From positions 1 through 30,982 of the forward strand of contig CAZJTL010000036.1 of the NCBI GenBank assembly GCA_964548905.1: a DNA stretch of 30,982 nucleotides, in the 5' to 3' direction. Of the stretch, positions 15,581 to 23,629 are shown piece after piece. A program made the position numbers and the translations under genes. The notes under the pieces were generated by a model. It saw nothing but the letters and a program-made list of their open reading frames with translations. It ran no database searches and was not told where the DNA came from. The stretch is from CAZJTL01 sp964548905 (GTDB lineage: Bacteria > Cyanobacteriota > Cyanobacteriia > Cyanobacteriales > Xenococcaceae). Each line of letters begins with the position of its first letter. Positions within the stretch are counted from its first letter, which is position 1.

Positions 15581-18285
15581 TATTTTTCAAAAATATCCAA
15601 TTGTTCGACTAATTTCGCTTGAGAATGATTGTTTTTAACTGGTTGCATCTTTTTAATTTCTGCCCGCAAACCTAGAGCAATTTTACTGTGTTTTTCGATT
15701 TGCGCCATTACTTGTCTCGCCCGAGCGATCGCCACTGCTGGCAAACCTGCCAAGCGTGCTGCTTCAATACCATAGGAGCGATCGGCACCACCAAGACGAA
15801 CTTGATGTAAGAAAATAATTTTATCGGGCATTTCTTTGACTGTTACTTGATAATTAGCCACGTTAGTCAAGATTGAAGCTAATTCGTTTAATTCGTGATA
15901 GTGAGTGGCAAAAATAGTTCTAGCTTGAATCTCTGCGGCTAAATATTCTGCAACCGCCCAAGCGATCGATAACCCATCAAAAGTAGCCGTACCACGACCA
16001 ATTTCATCTAATAATACCAGCGATTTAGGTGTAGCATGATTGAGAATGTTGGCGGTTTCATTCATTTCCACCATAAAAGTAGATTGCCCCGTTGCTAGAT
16101 CGTCTACAGCGCCGACACGAGTAAATATGCGATCGCAAATAGCTATACTTGCTGAAGTAGCAGGAACAAAGCTACCAGCTTGTGCCATTAACTGAATTAA
16201 TCCCACTTGCCTTAAATAGCAACTTTTACCGCTCGCATTAGGCCCAGTTAAGATAATCAGATCTGGATTATTTTCTCCTTCTCCGTCTCCTTGTCCCCTT
16301 GTCTCCTTGTCTCCTTGTCTTCCGAAGGACGCTTCCCTGCTGCCTAATCTAGTTGAATTAGCGACAAAAAAATTATAACCTAATGTTTGCTCTACAACTG
16401 GATGTCTGCCATCAATAATTTCAATTTCTCTAGTTTCAGTTATCTCAGGACGACAGTAATTTTGATAAATAGCAATTTCAGTCAAACCAGTTAAAACATC
16501 GATCGCCGCTACTGCTTTAGCAACATTACGAATTTCTTGAGCAAATTCAGCTACTTCTGCTCTTAGAGCATCAAAAACATCATACTCTAACCGATTTAAA
16601 TCGTCTTTAGCAGTGAGAATTCTTGTTTCTCTCTCTTTTAACTCCGAAGTGATGTAACGTTCTTCGTTAGTTAAAGTTTGCTTGCGTTCGTAATTAAGCG
16701 GTGCTTGGTCAGCTTTGCTGCGCGGTAGACTGAGATAATAACCAAAGGTTTTATTGTAACCAACTTTAAGATTATTAATTCCCGTACGCTGTCGTTCGCT
16801 AACTTCTAAATTAGCCAACCATTGCTTATCTTCCTCAGATTTTTGGCGCATCTCATCTAATTGAGGATTAACACCATCGCGAATCAATCCACCTTCTTTG
16901 AGATGTTGCGGTGGCGATTCAATGATATGTTCGATTACTTTTTTGCCCAAAGGTTCTAATTCGGGTGGTAATTTTTGCAGCGCTTTTAAATAGGGAGAAA
17001 CACCGATCGCTGTCAACTCAGCAAGTTCGGTTAATTTAACTAAAGATTCAGCTAAAGATAATAAATCTCTAGCGTTAGCAGTTCCCGCCGCCACTCTTCC
17101 CGTCAGTCTTTCTAAGTCGTAGATGCTGCGTAAAAGACTCCGCAAATCTTGACGGAGGGAAGTATTTTCTTTTAACTCTTCGATCGTATCCAACCTAGCA
17201 CGAATGCCTTTAATATCAATCAAAGGTTGAATCAACCAACGACGTAACGCTCTTCCTCCCATCGCCGTACAGGTTTTATCTAATGCCCATAACAGGGATC
17301 CGTGAAAGCTTCCATCTCTAACCGTTTGCGTAATTTCTAGATTGCGACTAGTAGCGCGATCGAGAATTAAATAATCGGCAAGATTATAAGTACGTAAAGG
17401 CTGTAGAGGGGTTTGGTTAGCTTTTTGCGTTGCTTCTACATATTCTAGTAAACCACCTGCGGCGCGTACTCCTAAAGGAAGATTAGCACAGCCCATCCCT
17501 TCTAAAGATTTAACCCGAAAATGGTCGCAAAGTCTTTGTTTGGCTTGAATTAAAGTAAAAGCTTTTTGCGATCGCAGCGAATAACAAAAACAATCGGGTA
17601 AACAGGTGGGTAAATGTTCCGAAGTTTCTCCAGGGCGCAATAAACTATTAAGATCGGGTGCATTAACTGGAAATAAAATTTCCGCAGGTTGCAAACGCAA
17701 AAGTTCTAACCTTAAAGAAGCTAAATCGCTTGCTTGGGTAGTAAAAAATTCTCCTGTAGAGATATCTGCATAAGCTAAACCCCAATGTTCTCCCACAATT
17801 ACCACCGATGCCAGAAAGTTATTGCGACGTGAAGCTAGCATTCCTTCATCAGTTAACGTACCAGGAGTAATCAACTTAGTAACTTGTCTTTCCACCAAGC
17901 GATTTTCTGCTAAAGCTTGCGCCGCATCTTCCACTTGATCGCAAATTGCTACAGAGTAACCTTTTTCTACCAGTAAGCGTGCGTAGCGTTCCAAAGCATG
18001 ATGAGGAACGCCTGTCATAGTTACCCGTCCAATTTCTTTACCGCCATCCTTACTAGTGCAAACTAATTCCAATTCTCTAGCAATAATCACCGCATCCTGA
18101 AAGAAGCACTCAAAGAAATCGCCTACTCGATAGAATAACAGTGCGTTGGGGTACTGTTCTTTAATCTCAATATAGTGCTGATTCATCCGCGTTAATTTCC
18201 CGCGATCGAGCTTACGATAGTCGCTATGAGGATTCTTTTTAGTAGCTATTTCAGGATTGAGATTTTCTGATTCGATGTCGCTCAT
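15580..18285 (-). CDS. mutS: DNA mismatch repair protein MutS
   Basis: MutS recognises base mismatches and small loops and starts repair in an ATP-dependent way. The mismatch-reading Phe-x-Glu is present as F57-F58-E59 in YRVGDFFECF. The connector and lever domains follow, then the ATPase with Walker A GPNASGKS (about 679-686), Walker B LVLLDEIGRGTATFDG, and the ATHYHEL signature. The length of 901 residues is slightly above the family norm. The surplus is partly a low-complexity insert (about residues 647-672: REASFGRQGDKETRGQGDGE) just before the ATPase core, encoded by a CTCCTTGT-type repeat. No mutL is nearby. The ATG at 18283-18285 precedes an ordinary polar N-terminal extension. Confidence 0.97.
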   Translation of the reverse strand: MSDIESENLNPEIATKKNPHSDYRKLDRGKLTRMNQHYIEIKEQYPNALLFYRVGDFFECFFQDAVIIARELELVCTSKDGGKEIGRVTMTGVPHHALERYARLLVEKGYSVAICDQVEDAAQALAENRLVERQVTKLITPGTLTDEGMLASRRNNFLASVVIVGEHWGLAYADISTGEFFTTQASDLASLRLELLRLQPAEILFPVNAPDLNSLLRPGETSEHLPTCLPDCFCYSLRSQKAFTLIQAKQRLCDHFRVKSLEGMGCANLPLGVRAAGGLLEYVEATQKANQTPLQPLRTYNLADYLILDRATSRNLEITQTVRDGSFHGSLLWALDKTCTAMGGRALRRWLIQPLIDIKGIRARLDTIEELKENTSLRQDLRSLLRSIYDLERLTGRVAAGTANARDLLSLAESLVKLTELAELTAIGVSPYLKALQKLPPELEPLGKKVIEHIIESPPQHLKEGGLIRDGVNPQLDEMRQKSEEDKQWLANLEVSERQRTGINNLKVGYNKTFGYYLSLPRSKADQAPLNYERKQTLTNEERYITSELKERETRILTAKDDLNRLEYDVFDALRAEVAEFAQEIRNVAKAVAAIDVLTGLTEIAIYQNYCRPEITETREIEIIDGRHPVVEQTLGYNFFVANSTRLGSREASFGRQGDKETRGQGDGEGENNPDLIILTGPNASGKSCYLRQVGLIQLMAQAGSFVPATSASIAICDRIFTRVGAVDDLATGQSTFMVEMNETANILNHATPKSLVLLDEIGRGTATFDGLSIAWAVAEYLAAEIQARTIFATHYHELNELASILTNVANYQVTVKEMPDKIIFLHQVRLGGADRSYGIEAARLAGLPAVAIARARQVMAQIEKHSKIALGLRAEIKKMQPVKNNHSQAKLVEQLDIFEK
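16270..16345. repeat. In-frame simple repeat inside mutS (CTCCTTGT type)
   Basis: Tandem copies of (T)CTCCTTGTC(C) with a GTCTTCCGAAGGACGC-like tail interrupt the mutS frame without breaking it. On the coding strand it yields a Gly/Asp/Glu/Arg-rich loop. Usual MutS proteins go directly from the core domain into the PDLIILTGPNASGKS stretch here. Confidence 0.8.
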
Positions 18286-18448
18286 GAATTGTGGATAGAT
18301 TGCAAACTGCTTTTATAGAATCTATCGCAAGATGATACGTTTTCATCTGAAACCTTTGTAATGATTTTTCCGATCTAAAAGCTAAGAGCAGAAAAAAATT
18401 GTTAACAGTGTTCGTTTTTATTTTAATTGTGTTATATTTGTTTAGCAC

Positions 18449-18520
18449 GGGCGATTAGCTCAGCGGTAGAGCGCCTGCCTTACAAGCAGGACGTCACTGG
18501 TTCAAATCCAGTATCGCCCA
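18449..18520 (+). tRNA. tRNA-Val (anticodon UAC)
   Basis: This is a 72-nt cloverleaf. The acceptor arm GGGCGAT pairs with ATCGCCC (18513-18519), with A as discriminator base. The D arm is GCTCAGCGGTAGAGC, the anticodon arm CTGCCTTACAAGCAG has TAC in the loop, and the T arm is CTGGTTCAAATCCAG. The CCA end is not encoded. UAC reads valine GUA/GUG codons. A short inverted repeat TTTTGC...GCAAAA directly after it (18521-18541) could help termination. Confidence 0.97.
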
Positions 18521-18602
18521 TTTTGCGCTGCGCTGGCAAAATTAAGACTTTTGTGATTTAAACCATAACTTTGCCACTTTGGTAGCTTTATGCTTCCTCA
18601 TT

Positions 18603-18805
18603 TGGCGATCGCGATAAATAAATTATTGAGTCCTCTTGAGAGGACTTTTATTTTAAGATAGAGATTTTAATCTCTGGCGATTTGGCGATCGAATTTCAAG
18701 AGCGATCTTCTAAATAAAAAGCGATCTGGCGAACATAGATGGCTCTATCGTTCGATCGCGATTTTTTTGCTCAATATTTTTACAGATTTAGGGCAATCGC
18801 GCCTT
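18603..18805. repeat. Dispersed double-hairpin repeat, copy 3 (inverted relative to copy 1)
   Basis: Reverse-complementing this stretch gives a sequence that follows copy 1 (2467-2678) almost base by base, with scattered substitutions and small indels. The hairpins are AGTCCTCT-tg-AGAGGACT (18629-18646) and AGAGATT-tt-AATCTCT (18660-18675), again 13 bases apart. It lies between tRNA-Val and the DUF29 gene and is non-coding. With copies about 16 kb apart in opposite orientation, it could also support inversion of the DNA between them. Confidence 0.85.
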
Positions 18806-18830
18806 AACAAACGAGAATCTTGACCCTAAT

Positions 18831-19277
18831 TTAAGTTGGAAACCAATCTTTATCTAAAACCGACTGCAAATCAAAAGGACATTCTAAAGGAAAAGTAGAT
18901 ATTGATAACCCAGTTTCGTCGGCTGCGTCTTCTCTAGCATCCAAATAACACTCTAAAAAAACTCTTTCTAAATGCACTCTTAAAACGGGATGTTTTCTGA
19001 TTAATCGTTCGATTTGCTTTCTGGCTTCTTTAATAGTAGATGCCCAACTAGGACTTTGATTTTGTTCTTGATATCGCCATTTGAGCAAGTGCATTAGTAG
19101 CCTAGTTAGTTGACTTTCTAGTGCATCTCTGTGACGATTGCCCAAATCTTTAACCTCTTCAATCAAGTGCCATAAATCTAGTTCGTTCCAGCGTTTTTGT
19201 TCGAGTAACATTGCTTGTTCGTCAGACCAAGCTACAAAATCGCGATCGTATGTTTCTTTAGAATTAGAATTGCCCAT
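18831..19277 (-). CDS. DUF29 family protein
   Basis: This 148-residue soluble protein matches the cyanobacteria-rich DUF29 family along its full length: YDRDFVAWSDEQAMLLEQKR near the N-terminus, ELDLWHLIEEVKDLGNRHRD, LLMHLLKWRYQ, then WASTIKEARKQIERLI and the C-terminal CPFDLQSVLDKDWFP. The family is of unknown function, often in many copies per genome and sometimes near mobile DNA or toxin-antitoxin genes. Here it is a single gene beside a dispersed repeat. The ATG at 19275-19277 is the first in frame. No catalytic motif can be named. Confidence 0.9.
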   Translation of the reverse strand: MGNSNSKETYDRDFVAWSDEQAMLLEQKRWNELDLWHLIEEVKDLGNRHRDALESQLTRLLMHLLKWRYQEQNQSPSWASTIKEARKQIERLIRKHPVLRVHLERVFLECYLDAREDAADETGLSISTFPLECPFDLQSVLDKDWFPT

Positions 19278-19435
19278 TTTACTAATTATCTCTTCTTAGA
19301 TCTAACCAGCCCTCAAGGGCGATCGCAACATCCAAAGTGCGATCGGAGTTCAAAAAATTTCTAATAAATGCATGGTTTCCGACATTTTTGCCTTAAATTG
19401 TTTTATGCACAGGGTTTTGAGGATAAATATCGAAC

Positions 19436-20023
19436 ATGAGGCGCTTAATTCTAAATAACTCGATCGCTCCTATGTGGTCTAGAAAATTTACTTTATCGAT
19501 CGGTGCTGTTGGTATGATTATTTTAATTAATTTGCCAACATTCGCTCAAGTTAAATACCCACCCTATGCGCTTTTTCAACCTTTAGCTTATAGTGGCTAT
19601 CCTTATCGTTCTAACAACACAGATATTGCAACTACTTTAACTAAAGAAACTAGGTTTAAAAATCTTGTCGATCAATTGCAACAAGCAGGACTTTTAGAAG
19701 AATTAAAGCAAAACAATAAATATACTCTTTTTGCTCCAAACGATGAAGCGTTTGATGCTTTAGAAGACAGTGTTTTCGATCGCCTGGAAAACAAACAAGA
19801 TTTACTCAAAGTTCTTAAATATCATTTGGTAGTTGGTGAAGTTACCCCCGAACAAGTAGATAGTGGCAAAGTAACCACTGCTCAAGGAAGCCAAATTAAA
19901 ATAACTAAGCAAGATAACGGCGGGATCTTACTGAATGAGACAAATGCCAAACAACCTCCTCTTACAGCCAAAAATGGTGTAATCATTGAGATTGACAAGG
20001 TATTGTTACCGCCAGGTTTTTAG
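19436..20023 (+). CDS. Secreted fasciclin (FAS1) domain protein
   Basis: This 195-residue protein begins with an N-terminal signal peptide (hydrophobic core FTLSIGAVGMIILINLPTFA, likely cleavage after Gln38 or the Ala before it), then a short Pro/Tyr-rich linker. A single FAS1 domain follows (about 64-192) with the two conserved stretches KYTLFAPNDEAFDAL and NGVIIEIDKVLLPPG plus the central YHLV motif. FAS1 domains mediate adhesion; in cyanobacteria they are exported to periplasm or surface. A second possible start is the ATG at 19472, which would still leave a signal peptide. coaD follows after 39 bp on the same strand, so read-through is possible, though the functions are unrelated. Confidence 0.92.
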   Translation: MRRLILNNSIAPMWSRKFTLSIGAVGMIILINLPTFAQVKYPPYALFQPLAYSGYPYRSNNTDIATTLTKETRFKNLVDQLQQAGLLEELKQNNKYTLFAPNDEAFDALEDSVFDRLENKQDLLKVLKYHLVVGEVTPEQVDSGKVTTAQGSQIKITKQDNGGILLNETNAKQPPLTAKNGVIIEIDKVLLPPGF

Positions 20024-20062
20024 AAAACTAATCCCTAACCCCTATCTCAACTATTTTTCTTC

Positions 20063-20554
20063 ATGATTGCAATTTATCCTGGTAGCTTCGATCCAATTAC
20101 GTTTGGTCATCTCGATTTAATCGAAAGAGGCTGTAAGCTTTTTGAAAAGGTAATTGTGGCAGTATCCTCTAATCCAAGTAAACAACCAGTGTTTTCAGCC
20201 ACTAAACGAGTAGAACTAATTCAAGAATGCACTAACCATTTGACTAATGTAGAAGTAGATAGTTTTGTTGGCTTAACTGTAGAGTACGCTAAACTGCAAG
20301 GTGCTGGTGTCTTACTAAGGGGTTTACGCGCACTTTCTGACTTTGAAGGTGAACTGCAAATGGCTCATACTAATAAAACCCTCAATCTGCACTTGGAAAC
20401 AGTTTTTTTAGCTACTGCACAAGAATATAGTTTTCTCAGCAGTAGCGTAGTTAAAGAAATTGCTCGCTTCGGTGGAACGATCGAACATTTAGTTCCTGCT
20501 CAAGTAGCTAAAGATATCTATCAATATTATGAGGATTTAGGGAGCAGAGAGTAG
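20063..20554 (+). CDS. coaD: Phosphopantetheine adenylyltransferase
   Basis: This enzyme catalyses the penultimate step of coenzyme A synthesis, transferring AMP from ATP to 4'-phosphopantetheine. The 163 residues have the nucleotidyltransferase signature at the start: YPGSFDPITFGH, with the T/H-x-G-H motif as T13-F-G-H16. Further marks are LLRGLRALSDFEGELQMAHT and the C-terminal YSFLSSSVVKEIARFGG, corresponding to the usual (I/L)SS(S/T)xVKE ATP-site motif. Length is exactly typical. It is a cytosolic hexamer in known relatives. It ends 21 bp before the converging hydrolase gene. Confidence 0.97.
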   Translation: MIAIYPGSFDPITFGHLDLIERGCKLFEKVIVAVSSNPSKQPVFSATKRVELIQECTNHLTNVEVDSFVGLTVEYAKLQGAGVLLRGLRALSDFEGELQMAHTNKTLNLHLETVFLATAQEYSFLSSSVVKEIARFGGTIEHLVPAQVAKDIYQYYEDLGSRE

Positions 20555-20575
20555 GGGCAATCGCTTTGCATCATC

Positions 20576-21448
20576 TTAAAGAAACTTGAAAATCTCTTCT
20601 GCTACATTCTGTGCTTTCTCTAAATGGGGAACGTGTCCGCATTCAGAAATCCAAACCAGTTTACTGTTGCTAATTTTCTGCTCAAATTTAGCTGCATCTT
20701 TGGTTCCTAAAATTCGATCATTTTCTCCCCATAGAATTAAAGTCGGTTGTTTAATCTCACCAAGTCGATCGCCAAAATAACCATAGCCACCGCTTTTGGT
20801 AAAAGCAATTAAAGCTTCACTCCAGCGATCGCATTGTAAATGCAGTGAAGCGCAGATTTGCGCGTCTTGAGTGGCAAAGTTCTTGTTATAGTAGGCATTG
20901 CGACTGATGTTCTTTCTGACGTTAGGATTGCTTAAAAAAGCTGTAGCGAGGCGATCGAGAGGAGGAAACATCAACTTACCAGTCGCGGGAGGTTTGGCAA
21001 AACCAGCGCTATCTAACAAAACTAGTTTGCTTACTGTATCTGGATAGGTGAGGGTAAAATCGATCGCCGTTGCACCTCCCATCGACGCACCTACTAAAAT
21101 TACTGGTTGTTGAATTAACGTTTTCCAGAAATAGTAAAGATGAGTTTTAATAGCCAGAGGATCGTAATTCAAATCGGCAAGACGATGAGTAAAGCCAAAT
21201 CCCAATAAATCTAATGCCCAAGTTTCCTTTTTTTCTGCCAGTAGAGGAAGCAAACGACGATATTCGAGTAGAGAACTATCAAAACCATTTAGTAAGAGAA
21301 TTGGTGTACCTCCACTTCCCTGTTTGACATAAGTAGTCGCGATCGCTTGAGGACTAAGAGGAGTTGTAATTAATTCTGTTTGGATTTGTTTAACTAGGGC
21401 GATCGAAGTCTCTTCGCTAAGATTTTCGGCTTCAGCAGGGATGAACAT
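20576..21448 (-). CDS. Alpha/beta-hydrolase
   Basis: This 290-residue protein has the alpha/beta-hydrolase fold. The nucleophile elbow GASMGG gives Ser122, the acid is probably Asp244 in WGENDRILG, and His272 lies in SECGHVPHLEK. The oxyanion-hole strand reads PILLLNGFDSS, with LDLLGFGFTHRL after it. The catalytic triad is complete, so it should be an active esterase, lipase or related enzyme. Cyanobacterial and plastid relatives include enzymes acting on chlorophyll derivatives and lipids, but nothing here fixes the substrate. No signal peptide is evident, so it is cytosolic. It runs divergently from hemW with a 147-bp gap containing a simple repeat. Confidence 0.9.
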   Translation of the reverse strand: MFIPAEAENLSEETSIALVKQIQTELITTPLSPQAIATTYVKQGSGGTPILLLNGFDSSLLEYRRLLPLLAEKKETWALDLLGFGFTHRLADLNYDPLAIKTHLYYFWKTLIQQPVILVGASMGGATAIDFTLTYPDTVSKLVLLDSAGFAKPPATGKLMFPPLDRLATAFLSNPNVRKNISRNAYYNKNFATQDAQICASLHLQCDRWSEALIAFTKSGGYGYFGDRLGEIKQPTLILWGENDRILGTKDAAKFEQKISNSKLVWISECGHVPHLEKAQNVAEEIFKFL

Positions 21449-21526
21449 GGAAATTAACGAGCAAGAACAACACTTTAAGCATCTTATATCAATTCACAAT
21501 TCGCAATTAAAAACCCTGCTTATTCT

Positions 21527-21558
21527 TTTGCCTCTTGCCTCTTGCCTTTTGCCTGTCT
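21527..21558. repeat. Heptamer-type simple repeat (TTGCCTC/TTTGCC) in the hydrolase-hemW gap
   Basis: Four near-tandem units of (T)TTGCC(T)C lie between the divergent promoters, with AATTCACAATTCGCAATT just upstream. It belongs to the same repeat class as other patches in this window. Confidence 0.6.
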
Positions 21559-21595
21559 CAACTAGAAAATTAATTTTGCACGACTACTTAGACTG

Positions 21596-22786
21596 ATGTT
21601 TAACTCTCCTCCTTATGCTGCTTATCTACACATTCCCTTCTGTAAGCGTCGCTGTTACTACTGCGATTTTCCGATCGCCGTTTTAGGAGATAACGTAAAT
21701 AGCAAAGGGGCTGTTGATTCGCTCGATCGCTATGTAGAAATTTTGTCTCAGGAGATTGCTATCAACACTACCGATCGGCGATCGCTAGCAACGGTTTTCT
21801 TTGGTGGTGGTACTCCCTCTTTACTGAGTGTCAGACACTTAGAAAAAATTCTGGATACCTTAGATAAACATTTAGGGATTGCAGCAAATGCGGAAATCTC
21901 GATGGAAATGGATCCCAATACCTTCGATCGCGCCAAGTTAGAGGGTTTTTATCACGCGGGTATTAATCGAGTCAGTTTGGGAGTGCAAGCTTTTCAAGAC
22001 GAACTACTAGCTATTTGCGGGCGCACTCACTCTAGTCAAGATATTAAAACAGCCGTAGAATTAGTTAAGCAAGTTGGCTTCACCAATTTTAGTCTAGACT
22101 TAATTTCTGGTTTACCTCAACAAACGCTACAGCATTGGCAAGAATCTTTGACAGCAGCGATCGCACTCGATCCCAATCATATCTCTTGTTACGATTTAGT
22201 CCTCGAACCTGTCACCGCTTTTGGCAAACAATACCAACCAGGCGAAAAGCCTTTACCTTCTGATGAAACCACCGCACAGATGTATAAGCTAGCGCAGTCG
22301 ATGCTAACTAGTGCGGGATACCAACATTACGAAATTTCTAATTACGCGCGATCGCCATGGCAATGCCGTCATAATCGAGTTTATTGGGAAAATCAACCTT
22401 TTTATGGTTTTGGCATGGGTGCTGCTAGTTATGTTGATGGCAAAAGATTTACTCGTCCTCGTACCAGAAAGGATTATTATCAGTGGGTAGAAGATGGAGC
22501 GATAATCGAGCTAGAGCCACTATCGCCAGAAGATCGATTATTGGAAACTTTAATGTTGGGTTTGCGTTTGGCTGAGGGAGTTAGTGTAGAGAGAATTAGC
22601 CAGGAATGCGATCCCGCCACAGTTGAGAAAATTTGGACTTGTTTGCAACCCTATCATCGTCAAGGTTGGGTTGAAATTGAGACAACTGAAGACGGAAGTT
22701 TGGAGAGAATAAAACTAAGCGATCCCGAAGGATTTTTATTTTCTAATACTATTTTGGCAAGTTTGTTTGAAACGATCGATCGCTGA
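21596..22786 (+). CDS. hemW: Heme chaperone HemW (radical SAM, HemN-like)
   Basis: This 396-residue radical SAM protein of the coproporphyrinogen dehydrogenase-like family has the [4Fe-4S] motif CKRRCYYC (Cys16, Cys20, Cys23) in HIPFCKRRCYYCDF. It also has FFGGGTPSLL, SMEMDPNTFD, GINRVSLGVQAFQDELL and the C-terminal HemN region (GLRLAEGVSVERI). HemW proteins lack the fourth Cys after the cluster motif that true HemN has (CDF here, not CxC), and they act as heme-binding chaperones for respiratory enzymes instead of in porphyrin oxidation. The ATG at 21596 begins right before the YAAYLHIPFC stretch, as usual. It is not in an obvious operon. Confidence 0.93.
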   Translation: MFNSPPYAAYLHIPFCKRRCYYCDFPIAVLGDNVNSKGAVDSLDRYVEILSQEIAINTTDRRSLATVFFGGGTPSLLSVRHLEKILDTLDKHLGIAANAEISMEMDPNTFDRAKLEGFYHAGINRVSLGVQAFQDELLAICGRTHSSQDIKTAVELVKQVGFTNFSLDLISGLPQQTLQHWQESLTAAIALDPNHISCYDLVLEPVTAFGKQYQPGEKPLPSDETTAQMYKLAQSMLTSAGYQHYEISNYARSPWQCRHNRVYWENQPFYGFGMGAASYVDGKRFTRPRTRKDYYQWVEDGAIIELEPLSPEDRLLETLMLGLRLAEGVSVERISQECDPATVEKIWTCLQPYHRQGWVEIETTEDGSLERIKLSDPEGFLFSNTILASLFETIDR

Positions 22787-22852
22787 TAGCAGATCTTGAT
22801 TTGATTTTTTTCTAAATTACCTCTATAACTAGAAATCTTTTAAAATTAGAAT

Positions 22853-23272
22853 ATGCCATCTTTAGATATTTATCATGATTTAGTTAAAACAGCATTACAA
22901 GCTGAAGGCTGGACAATCACTCACGATCCCTATTTCTTAAACGCAGGTGGAACAGAACTATATATTGATTTAGGAGCAGAAAAACTTATCGCTGCTATTA
23001 AACAAAATCAAAAAATAGCAGTCGAAGTTAAAAGTTTTACTGGCAAATCCCAAATTACTGAATTTTATAGTGCATTAGGACAATATCTTACCTATCAGCA
23101 GGGTTTAAAAATAGCTGAACCAGACCGAGAACTTTATTTAGCTATTCCTAAAATAGCCAAAGATGAAGTATTTTCTCTAACTCTAACTCAGCAATTAATT
23201 ACCGAGTTAAAGATTAAATTGATTGTCTATTCTTTGTCGGGAAAAATTATCTCATGGGAATCGAAGAATTAG
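22853..23272 (+). CDS. xisH: XisH family protein (endonuclease-like fold)
   Basis: The 139 residues match XisH, first described as a factor controlling excision of the fdxN element in Anabaena heterocysts and later found broadly in cyanobacteria. The core DLGAEKLIAAIKQNQKIAVEVKSF carries Asp39 and Glu58-x-Lys60 in the arrangement of the PD-(D/E)xK nuclease fold, followed by FYSALGQYLTYQ. If these residues act as in related nucleases, the protein could cut DNA; this has not been shown for this copy. Its 3' end overlaps xisI by 19 bp. No xisF recombinase or fdxN gene is present in the window. Confidence 0.92.
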   Translation: MPSLDIYHDLVKTALQAEGWTITHDPYFLNAGGTELYIDLGAEKLIAAIKQNQKIAVEVKSFTGKSQITEFYSALGQYLTYQQGLKIAEPDRELYLAIPKIAKDEVFSLTLTQQLITELKIKLIVYSLSGKIISWESKN

Positions 23273-23586
23273 CTACTATCATCAAAGAAGGTTTAAGTAA
23301 AAAAGTTAAACTTACTAATTTTAACAACTCTGTAGAAGTCCAAACTGTATTCGATTCTCTATCTCATCGCTATAGCCTATTTCATGTTGGTTGGATTGGT
23401 GAGAATAGAGTTTTTGGATGTGTTTTGCATATCGAAATTAAACAGAATAAGATTTGGATTCATTGGGACGGGACAGAAGATGGTTTTATTACTTATTTAG
23501 AAGAACATAATGTACCTCCCTCTCAAATAGTACAAGCTTGGCTACCGCCAGAAATGAGACAACACACCCCTTATGCGATCGATTAA
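23254..23586 (+). CDS. xisI: XisI family protein
   Basis: This 110-residue partner of XisH is identified by the conserved body HYLL-type stretch (HRYSLFHVGWIGENRVFGCV), the LHIEIKQNKIWIHWDGTEDG core and the final EVRQHTPYA-like PEMRQHTPYAID. XisI always accompanies XisH and is needed with it for fdxN element excision where that has been tested; outside that setting the role is unknown. The start ATG at 23254 lies inside xisH, so the pair is translationally coupled and probably forms a complex. The protein is soluble and small, with no catalytic motif visible. Confidence 0.92.
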   Translation: MGIEELATIIKEGLSKKVKLTNFNNSVEVQTVFDSLSHRYSLFHVGWIGENRVFGCVLHIEIKQNKIWIHWDGTEDGFITYLEEHNVPPSQIVQAWLPPEMRQHTPYAID

Positions 23587-23629
23587 TGCCTATATTTCTT
23601 CAAGACAGATTATAACCACCAAAGTAAAC

